Origin: Citrobacter amalonaticus
GTDB taxonomy: Bacteria; Pseudomonadota; Gammaproteobacteria; Enterobacterales; Enterobacteriaceae
Reading direction: 5' to 3'
NCBI RefSeq assembly: GCF_001559075.2
Contig: NZ_CP014015.2
Location: 1,550,001-1,614,000, forward strand
Length of the DNA: 64,000 nucleotides
How positions within the stretch are numbered: position 1 is the stretch's first letter; every line of letters starts with the position of its first letter. The notes under the pieces are model-generated. The model was not told where the DNA came from and ran no database searches. It was given only the letters and a program-made list of their open reading frames with translations. Below are positions 57,877 through 64,000 of this stretch, piece after piece. The translations under genes were made by a program, and so were the position numbers.

Positions 57877-57908
57877 AGACGTCAATACATCTGGACATCT
57901 AAACTTCT
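57877..57908. promoter_or_regulatory. MetJ operator: tandem met boxes between metB and metJ
   Basis: Contiguous 8-mers AGACGTCA (7 of 8), ATACATCT, GGACATCT and AAACTTCT (6 of 8 each) lie in the metB-metJ gap; a fifth weak box may follow at 57909-57916. This is the control region for metBL and metJ autoregulation. Confidence 0.88.
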
Positions 57909-58091
57909 TTGCGTATAGATTGAGCAAACTGGAAATAGCCGTTAAAATTATCTGCATTAGCGCACAACTACAGGTGCTTAATCCGTGTCACGGTATCGCC
58001 TGTACGGTAAACTATGCGGAATTACGGCGAGTAGTCACACTAATGGTGTGGTCTTGCCCCATATTAATGACGAAGAGGATTAAGGTATCTC

Positions 58092-58409
58092 ATGGCTGAA
58101 TGGAGCGGCGAATATATCAGCCCATACGCTGAGCACGGTAAGAAGAGTGAACAAGTAAAGAAAATTACGGTTTCCATTCCTCTGAAGGTGTTAAAAATCC
58201 TCACCGATGAACGCACGCGTCGTCAGGTGAACAACCTGCGTCACGCCACCAACAGCGAGCTGCTGTGTGAAGCGTTTCTGCATGCTTTTACCGGACAACC
58301 CCTGCCAAACGATGCAGACCTGCGCAAAGAGCGCAGCGATGAAATCCCGGAAGCGGCAAAAGAGATCATGCGTGAACTGGGTATCGACCCGGAGACGTGG
58401 GAATATTGA
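58092..58409 (+). CDS. metJ: methionine repressor MetJ
   Basis: MetJ is a ribbon-helix-helix dimer that uses S-adenosylmethionine as corepressor. The protein has 105 residues. The DNA-contacting beta strand is KKITVSIPLKVLKILTD (about 22-38) and the helix NLRHATNSELLCEAFLHA follows. Two of its operators (metF, metB/metJ) are in this window. Confidence 0.98.
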   Translation: MAEWSGEYISPYAEHGKKSEQVKKITVSIPLKVLKILTDERTRRQVNNLRHATNSELLCEAFLHAFTGQPLPNDADLRKERSDEIPEAAKEIMRELGIDPETWEY

Positions 58410-58416
58410 TGCAGAG

Positions 58417-58446
58417 AAAGCAGAAGCCACGCTTCTGCTTTTTTTT
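58417..58446 (+). terminator. metJ terminator
   Basis: The stem AGCAGAAGC / GCTTCTGCT (3-nt loop) is followed by eight T, 10 nt after the metJ stop codon. Confidence 0.92.
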
Positions 58447-58476
58447 CACGGTGATGACCGATTTGGCTCTCTTGGG

Positions 58477-60009
58477 TCAGGCAGGCTGATGGCGCTGCGT
58501 CTTCTGTCGATTTACATAACCAATCGTATTGTTTCCCCACAGCTGTTCGTACGGCATACCAGCCAGCATCTCCACGGTCTGACGCGCCTGAGGTGTGATC
58601 GCGTCCGGGGTAATCCCTCCGGCCTGACGCATTTTTAGCGTCTCTTCGCGCAGTATCTTGTGCGTTTTCAGGTTTAATCGAAAACGCAGCGAAACCAGGA
58701 ATCCCAGGCAAAGCACCGCCACCGTACCGAAACTCAGGATCAGCATGATGGTATGGCTGACGCCCGGCACCTGAGTGGCCTGCCCTGAGACAAAACCGGA
58801 ATACTGCATCACAATGCCGACCAACATAACGGCGCCAGCCTGAGACGCTTTGCGAGTCAGGGTCATGATGCCCGCAAATATTCCCTCGCGACGCTGTCCG
58901 GTGATGACCTCATCCACATCCGCAATGTAGGTATAAATGTTCCACGGGATATAGTTAATGCCGCCACGCCCCAGACCGGCCACTGCGGAAATCAGCAGTA
59001 ACAGCGCTGAATTGTCGCTCATCCCGCTATAGTACAGCGCGGAGTATGACAGCGCGCCCAGGCCAAATAGCACAACCACCACGCGGTACGACGGCGCCGG
59101 GCCAAAACGGATACACAGCGGGATCATCGCCATCACGGCGATAAACTGCAGGATCGCCATCGTCCCCATGAGATTGGATGCCAGCGTTGGGCTTTGCATC
59201 AGCACGAACACCACGTAATAGGTAAACACGGCGTTGAAAACGTCCTGCGCAATATAGCCGCCGAGATACATCCCGAGATGCAGACGAAAAATACGAATGC
59301 GAAACGTTGAGCTCAGCTCAATCACCAGGCGGTGCAGACTCTGTCCCAGAGTGAGCTTTTTCGCCTGCGCCGCCAGCTCTTCCGCACTACGTTCACGTTC
59401 CCAGGTAAAGCACCAGACGAGAGTCAGCACTACGGCACACATAATGGCGAAGACCAGGCTGGCGTAAAAGAAGGAGATGGCATTATCCTTACCAAAATGG
59501 TTCAGCAAAATGCCGGGTAAAAAAGCCGCCAGGATCGCTGACAATTGCGCCATCGCGATACGCGCCCCGGAAAACTTCGTTTTCTGCCTGAAGTCGTCGG
59601 TCATTTCCGGAACCAGCGTTTCATAAGGTACCAGAATCATGGTGTAGACCACGTCGAACAACAGATAGGTGACCAGATAATACCAGTAGCTCATTCCCCC
59701 CATCCACATCAGGCTATAGGAGAAAACGCAGGGAATACCCAGTAAAATAAAGAACTTCCGCCGACCAAATCGTTTTCCCAACCACGTATTGCCAAAACTA
59801 TCCGTCAGATACCCCATCAACGGACTGACCACCGCATCCAGAATTCTGGCCATCGCAAAAATAAACGTCGCTTCTATTGGCGTTAATCCGCAAAAGGTGG
59901 TGTAAAAATATAATAACCATGCCGCAGTCAGCGCGGTTGTCCCTGCGCCAAGACAATCACCTGAGCCATAGGCAAGGTAATTCACAAGACCTATTTTTCG
60001 CTTATTCAT
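58477..60009 (-). CDS. GPH-family sugar transporter, oligogalacturonide (TogT/RhiT) type
   Basis: The start at 60009 (MNKRKIGLVNYLAYGSGDC) gives 510 residues with about 12 helices. The glycoside-pentoside-hexuronide signature region DSFGNTWLGKRFGRRKFFILLG follows helix 2 in pieces. The long C-terminal tail and the neighbouring KdgM-type porin point to uptake of oligogalacturonides or related uronide oligomers, as for TogT and RhiT. An upstream ATG would add 24 residues. It lies 89 nt downstream of the porin gene, probably in one operon. No pectin-degrading enzyme is nearby, so the substrate is inferred only. Confidence 0.82.
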   Translation of the reverse strand: MNKRKIGLVNYLAYGSGDCLGAGTTALTAAWLLYFYTTFCGLTPIEATFIFAMARILDAVVSPLMGYLTDSFGNTWLGKRFGRRKFFILLGIPCVFSYSLMWMGGMSYWYYLVTYLLFDVVYTMILVPYETLVPEMTDDFRQKTKFSGARIAMAQLSAILAAFLPGILLNHFGKDNAISFFYASLVFAIMCAVVLTLVWCFTWERERSAEELAAQAKKLTLGQSLHRLVIELSSTFRIRIFRLHLGMYLGGYIAQDVFNAVFTYYVVFVLMQSPTLASNLMGTMAILQFIAVMAMIPLCIRFGPAPSYRVVVVLFGLGALSYSALYYSGMSDNSALLLLISAVAGLGRGGINYIPWNIYTYIADVDEVITGQRREGIFAGIMTLTRKASQAGAVMLVGIVMQYSGFVSGQATQVPGVSHTIMLILSFGTVAVLCLGFLVSLRFRLNLKTHKILREETLKMRQAGGITPDAITPQARQTVEMLAGMPYEQLWGNNTIGYVNRQKTQRHQPA

Positions 60010-60098
60010 CTGGATTCCCTGATTATTAAGCATGAAGTACGTGCGGCAAAAAAATACGCTTACCGCACAGGAATATGTCATAGAGAAGAATTTATTAA

Positions 60099-60779
60099 TC
60101 AGAAATTATAACCAATACCAATACGATAACGTGTCTGACGATCGTCGGTTGTCGCCGTATTATAGCCGGAAGAGACGTTACCCACTTCAGCAAAAGGAAC
60201 CCAGGAACCTATTTTATAGGCTACGCGAAAGTTAAGTTCATAGTCTTCTTTTTTATTATTATATAAATCTTCACTGTCTGCGATTTTATAAATACCGTTC
60301 AGTTCAAACATCCAGTCATGAAGGTTATAGCCCAACCAGGCTTCCGGGCGATAAACCATTCGATCATCCCTGCCTTCTGAATTGCGACGAGTATACTCAA
60401 AACGATAACGGAATGCCGTCCACCAACTATCATTGATATTATATTGCACGCGCAAATACGGCTTATAGATGGCCTGGCCTTCATCTGTTTCTATTGCCAG
60501 TCCCGGTTGCCAGACAAGGTTTTGCCAGGTGAACTGGTAACTGGCCGTGTACTCGTTACCGTTCGTCTCCATGTTATTAACCGGATGTTTTGGATCCGAA
60601 TCATCGGAGCGCGAAATCGCCTCTACCGCAACGCCAAATCCACTGGCAAAACGATGGGACATATAAACACGGTCATAGTTACGTCCGTCGTCATAATATT
60701 CATGACGATAATCTACATAGCCGGCATGAGCGGCTCCAGATAATATTGGAATAAGTAATAACGCATATCTACGCTTCAT
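60099..60779 (-). CDS. KdgM-family oligogalacturonate-specific outer-membrane porin
   Basis: The start at 60779 after GAGAGGGA gives 226 residues. A signal peptide MKRRYALLLIPILSGAAHA is cleaved before GYVDYRHEY, the typical mature start of KdgM porins. Alternating amphipathic strands rich in Tyr, Arg and Trp follow, ending RIGIGYNF with the terminal Phe used for barrel assembly. KdgM and NanC are 12-stranded monomeric channels for acidic oligosaccharides. The transporter that follows would carry the sugar across the inner membrane. Confidence 0.88.
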   Translation of the reverse strand: MKRRYALLLIPILSGAAHAGYVDYRHEYYDDGRNYDRVYMSHRFASGFGVAVEAISRSDDSDPKHPVNNMETNGNEYTASYQFTWQNLVWQPGLAIETDEGQAIYKPYLRVQYNINDSWWTAFRYRFEYTRRNSEGRDDRMVYRPEAWLGYNLHDWMFELNGIYKIADSEDLYNNKKEDYELNFRVAYKIGSWVPFAEVGNVSSGYNTATTDDRQTRYRIGIGYNF

Positions 60780-61089
60780 AGCAATCCCTCTCAATAGAAA
60801 ACGTCCACAACAATCTGACCTTATCAACATCACTACGATAAAAATGCAATGATGAAAATAAAGATAAAATAATTTTATATTACGCAGTGAAGTTTATTTA
60901 AGTGGGAAAGGTAAAACCTTTCAAATTTTGCCAGCAAATAAAAATTATGGCAAAAAAGGGAAGATAAGAGAGACAGACATCACCAACAGAAACAATTTAC
61001 CGATAAATTAAAAACACCATTTCAAGTTAGTGTCACATTATTCATTCAAGACGTCAATGATATATATGGAACAGATAAAATTCAGATAC
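60780..61089. other. AT-rich control region upstream of the porin gene
   Basis: This stretch of about 310 bp has no gene. It holds the porin promoter region, a perfect palindrome at 60906-60922 and a CRP-like half site TGTGACACTAACTTGA on the minus strand (about 61020-61035). Confidence 0.55.
60906..60922. promoter_or_regulatory. palindrome GAAAGGT-AAA-ACCTTTC, candidate operator
   Basis: Perfect 7-bp arms with a 3-bp centre lie 127 bp upstream of the porin start codon. It does not fit the KdgR consensus I remember well, so the regulator is unknown. A short hairpin without a T run is the alternative. Confidence 0.5.
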
Positions 61090-61119
61090 AAAAAAAGCGC
61101 CAGTCGGCGCTTTTTTTTT
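61090..61119. terminator. rpmE terminator (bidirectional form)
   Basis: The stem GCGCC / GGCGC with loop AGTC has A and T runs on both sides, 12 nt after the rpmE stop codon. Confidence 0.9.
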
Positions 61120-61131
61120 GACAGCTGAAAC

Positions 61132-61344
61132 TTATTTGCTGCCCGGGATGTTGAAGCGCTTGTTGAAGCGGTCAACACGGCCACCGGTTGCAACGTCACG
61201 CTGTTTGCCAGTGTAGAACGGGTGGCATTTACCGCACACGTCCAGGTTCAGATCGTGACCAACGGTAGAGCGGATTTTCATGACGTTACCGCAAGAACAG
61301 GTAGCAGTAATTTCTTCGTATTTCGGGTGAATATCTTTTTTCAT
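61132..61344 (-). CDS. rpmE: 50S ribosomal protein L31, zinc form
   Basis: L31 bridges the two ribosomal subunits. The protein has 70 residues. The zinc ligands CSCG (16, 18) and CGKC (37, 40) are intact, so this is the zinc-containing type rather than the zinc-free L31B. It is a single gene with its own terminator, divergent from priA. Confidence 0.97.
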   Translation of the reverse strand: MKKDIHPKYEEITATCSCGNVMKIRSTVGHDLNLDVCGKCHPFYTGKQRDVATGGRVDRFNKRFNIPGSK

Positions 61345-61548
61345 GGGGAAACCTCAGTTTAAGGCCGCGTCGCTCTTCCAGCCCTAACGCCAGACACCAC
61401 GCGATGTTGATAGTATAGTTTTGACACAAGCAATTTGCATCAAAGGCGGCGAATCATACAGAAATTAGCCCACTCATGCAAACTGATTCGCTCGTCACCC
61501 ACGACTAATGTGTATACTAACCCGCCAGATTTCAAGTCAGGACGATTT

Positions 61549-63747
61549 ATGCCCGTAGCGCACGTTGCCTTACCCGTTCCGCTTCCACGCACCTTTGACT
61601 ATCTTCTGCCGGAAGGCATGAACGTCAAGGCCGGGTGTCGCGTGCGCGTGCCGTTTGGCAAGCAGCAGGAGCGTGTCGGGATCGTGGTCTCGGTCAGCGA
61701 CAAAAGCGAGCTGCCGCTGCATGAACTGAAAGCGATCGTTGACGTGCTGGATGATGAACCGCTCTTTTCGACCTCCGTCTGGCGTCTGCTGATCTGGGCG
61801 GCGGATTATTATCATCATCCCATCGGCGATGTGCTGTTCCACGCCCTGCCCATCCTGTTGCGCCAGGGGAAACCCGCTACCAACGCGCCAATGTGGTACT
61901 GGTTTGCCACCGAAGAGGGTCAGGCCGTTGATCTCAATAGCCTGAAGCGTTCCCCCAAACAGCAGCGGGCGCTGGCTGCGTTGCGACAGGGAAAAATCTG
62001 GCGCGATCGCGTGGCCGATCTCGAATTCAACGATGCCGCGCTTCAGGCGCTGCGTAAAAAAGGCTTGTGCGAACTGGCGAGCGAAACGCCTGGTTTTAGC
62101 GACTGGCGCACAAATTACGCGGTCTGCGGCGAACGTCTGCGCCTGAACACCGAACAGGCCACCGCCGTTGGCGCCATTCACAGTGCGTCAGACAGTTTCT
62201 CTGCCTGGTTGCTGGCCGGGGTGACGGGGTCAGGTAAAACCGAAGTTTACCTGAGCGTACTGGAAAACGTCCTCGCGCAGGGTAAACAGGCGCTGGTAAT
62301 GGTGCCGGAAATTGGCCTGACGCCGCAAACCATCGCCCGCTTTCGCGAACGTTTCAACGCGCCGGTGGAAGTACTCCACTCCGCGCTCAACGACAGCGAA
62401 CGCCTCTCTGCCTGGCTGAAGGCGAAAAACGGCGAAGCGGCGATCGTCATTGGCACCCGATCCTCCTTATTTACACCGTTTAAAAATCTTGGCGTGATCG
62501 TGATCGATGAAGAACACGACAGTTCCTATAAACAGCAGGAAGGCTGGCGCTACCATGCCCGCGATCTGGCGGTCTGGCGCGCCCATAGTGAACACATCCC
62601 GATTATCCTCGGTTCGGCCACCCCGGCGCTGGAAACGCTGTGCAACGTGCGGCAGAAAAAATACCGCATGCTGCGCCTGACACGCCGGGCCGGAAACGCG
62701 CGCCCCGCCACCCAGCACGTACTGGATTTAAAAGGTCAGCAGGTACAGGCTGGTCTGGCGCCGGCGCTGATCGCCCGTATGCGCCAGCATTTACAGGCCG
62801 ACAACCAGGTGATTTTATTCCTCAATCGCCGGGGCTTTGCGCCTGCGTTGCTTTGCCACGACTGCGGCTGGATTGCAGAGTGTCCGCGTTGCGATCACTA
62901 TTACACCCTGCACCAGGCGCAACACCACTTGCGCTGTCACCACTGCGACAGTCAGCGCCCGGTGCCGCGTCAGTGCCCCTCCTGCGGCTCCACGCATATG
63001 GTGCCGGTCGGGTTAGGCACCGAGCAGCTTGAACAAGCCTTAGCCCCCTTCTTTCCCGGCGTGCCGATTTCCCGCATTGACCGCGACACCACCAGCCGAA
63101 AAGGATCGCTTGAGCAGCATCTGGCGGAGGTGCATCGCGGCGGCGCAAGGATTCTGATCGGCACCCAGATGCTGGCGAAAGGCCACCATTTCCCTGATGT
63201 GACGCTGGTTGCGCTACTGGATGTGGATGGCGCGTTGTTCTCCGCAGACTTCCGCTCGGCGGAGCGCTTTGCCCAACTTTATACTCAGGTTTCCGGGCGC
63301 GCAGGACGCGCAGGCAAACAGGGGGAAGTGGTTTTGCAGACTCATCATCCGGAACATCCGCTGCTGCAAACCCTGTTGCATAAAGGCTATGACGCATTTG
63401 CCGAACAGGCGCTGGCCGAACGCCAAACGATGCAACTGCCGCCGTGGACCAGCCACGTCATCGTGCGTGCAGAAGATCATAATAATCAGCAGGCTCCGCT
63501 GTTTTTGCAGCAGTTGCGTAATCTGATCCAGGCCAGCCCGCTGGCAGATGACAAGCTCTGGGTGTTAGGCCCCGTTCCGGCGCTGGCGCCGAAGCGCGGC
63601 GGACGCTATCGCTGGCAGATTTTATTGCAACATCCGTCACGAATTCGTTTGCAACATATCGTCAGTGGAACGCTCGCGCTCATCAATACCTTACCGGATT
63701 CACGCAAGGTGAAATGGGTGCTGGATGTCGATCCTATTGAGGGATAA
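61549..63747 (+). CDS. priA: primosomal helicase PriA
   Basis: PriA restarts stalled replication forks by recognising D-loops and loading the primosome. The ATG at 61549 (MPVAHVALPVPLPRTFDYLL, after AGGACG) gives 732 residues, the E. coli length; the frame is open 38 codons further upstream without family support. The N-terminal 3'-DNA-binding domain (1-105) is followed by Walker A GVTGSGKTEVYL (about 224-235), the DEEHD box (about 319) and eight zinc-binding Cys between CHDCG and CPSCG (about 436-480). Confidence 0.97.
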   Translation: MPVAHVALPVPLPRTFDYLLPEGMNVKAGCRVRVPFGKQQERVGIVVSVSDKSELPLHELKAIVDVLDDEPLFSTSVWRLLIWAADYYHHPIGDVLFHALPILLRQGKPATNAPMWYWFATEEGQAVDLNSLKRSPKQQRALAALRQGKIWRDRVADLEFNDAALQALRKKGLCELASETPGFSDWRTNYAVCGERLRLNTEQATAVGAIHSASDSFSAWLLAGVTGSGKTEVYLSVLENVLAQGKQALVMVPEIGLTPQTIARFRERFNAPVEVLHSALNDSERLSAWLKAKNGEAAIVIGTRSSLFTPFKNLGVIVIDEEHDSSYKQQEGWRYHARDLAVWRAHSEHIPIILGSATPALETLCNVRQKKYRMLRLTRRAGNARPATQHVLDLKGQQVQAGLAPALIARMRQHLQADNQVILFLNRRGFAPALLCHDCGWIAECPRCDHYYTLHQAQHHLRCHHCDSQRPVPRQCPSCGSTHMVPVGLGTEQLEQALAPFFPGVPISRIDRDTTSRKGSLEQHLAEVHRGGARILIGTQMLAKGHHFPDVTLVALLDVDGALFSADFRSAERFAQLYTQVSGRAGRAGKQGEVVLQTHHPEHPLLQTLLHKGYDAFAEQALAERQTMQLPPWTSHVIVRAEDHNNQQAPLFLQQLRNLIQASPLADDKLWVLGPVPALAPKRGGRYRWQILLQHPSRIRLQHIVSGTLALINTLPDSRKVKWVLDVDPIEG

Positions 63748-63904
63748 TCCCCTCACGATGCGAGGCGGATCGTAAAATTTAACACCCATCACACTTTTTA
63801 TGAAAATTCTGTAACCGTTTCCATTCGCTATCTGATAAAAATGTTTCCGATGTGAATTTAAACAGGGATTGTGCTGCGCCGGATTTCCCAGGCGAGGAGA
63901 AAGA

Positions 63905-64000
63905 GTGAAACCGAATAAGCAGGTTGCTGCCGCTACAATGAAAGATGTTGCTATGAAGGCGAAAGTCTCAACGGCAACCGTGTCTCGCGCGCTAATGAAC
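63905..64000 (+). CDS. cytR: LacI-family nucleoside regulator CytR, 5' part (truncated by the window edge)
   Basis: A GTG start after AGGAG gives MKPNKQVAAATMKDVAMKAK and runs off the right edge after 32 codons. The LacI HTH TMKDVAMKAKVSTATVSRAL (about 11-30) is present. CytR represses nucleoside uptake and catabolism genes together with CRP and is induced by cytidine. Gene order after priA supports the call. The extreme N-terminus differs from E. coli, but the HTH is nearly identical. Confidence 0.93.
   Translation, partial: MKPNKQVAAATMKDVAMKAKVSTATVSRALMN

Overview
The window is core chromosome of an enterobacterium close to Escherichia, Salmonella and Citrobacter. The order rpoB-rplLJAK-nusG-secE-tufB-tRNAs-coaA-birA-murB-rrn-murI-btuB-trmA-yijD-fabR-sthA-oxyR-argHBCE-ppc-eptC-yijO-frw/pfl-ptsA-fsaB-gldA-yijE-katG-metF-metLB-metJ-rpmE-priA-cytR matches the E. 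coli 88-90 min region, shown here in reverse. Most proteins have exactly the E. coli length. Three gene sets that I do not know from E. coli K-12 sit at the joints of this backbone. I infer a Citrobacter-like organism, but I cannot fix the species without a 16S comparison.

Region by region: (1) 1-9.4 kb is the information-processing block, all on the minus strand. It holds rpoB (5' part, 1189 codons), the L7/L12-L10 and L1-L11 operons with autoregulatory leaders, nusG-secE, and tufB behind four tRNA genes. (2) 9.4-12.7 kb holds coaA (+) facing birA-murB (-). (3) 12.8-18.4 kb is a complete rRNA operon (minus strand: P1/P2, 16S, tRNA-Ile, tRNA-Ala, 23S, 5S, terminator). (4) 18.5-26.4 kb holds murI, btuB with a cobalamin riboswitch, trmA, yijD-fabR, sthA, oxyR and the OxyS small RNA. 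(5) 26.4-28 kb holds an orphan anion/sugar-acid transporter in AT-rich DNA. (6) 28-38.5 kb holds the divergent arginine genes argCBH/argE with two ARG boxes, then ppc, eptC and yijO. (7) 38.5-48.3 kb is one metabolic cassette: a split fructose-type PTS (frwD, frwB, frwC and the multiphosphoryl-transfer protein ptsA/frwA), a glycyl radical enzyme with its activase (pflD, pflC), an F6P-type aldolase (fsaB) and glycerol dehydrogenase (gldA). (8) 48.4-58.4 kb holds yijE, katG and the methionine regulon (metF, metLB, metJ with tandem met boxes), interrupted by a LysR regulator and a divergent carboxymuconolactone-decarboxylase-like gene. (9) 58.5-64 kb holds an oligogalacturonide-type transporter and a KdgM-type porin where E. 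coli has yiiX, then rpmE, priA and the first 32 codons of cytR.

The strongest functional unit outside housekeeping is region 7. Import and phosphorylation, radical C-O cleavage, aldol cleavage and reduction of the ketone product are all encoded together. This fits the radical-dependent 1,5-anhydrohexitol route reported for E. coli PflD/FsaB/GldA. The most novel-looking items are its 25-bp operator-like palindrome, the LysR/CMD pair with an ATAC-N7-GTAT site across the regulator's start codon, the pectin-type porin/transporter pair with its own palindrome, a structured element shared by the ppc and gldA leaders, and a hairpin insert in the rRNA spacer. I saw no prophage, insertion sequence, CRISPR array or defence system.
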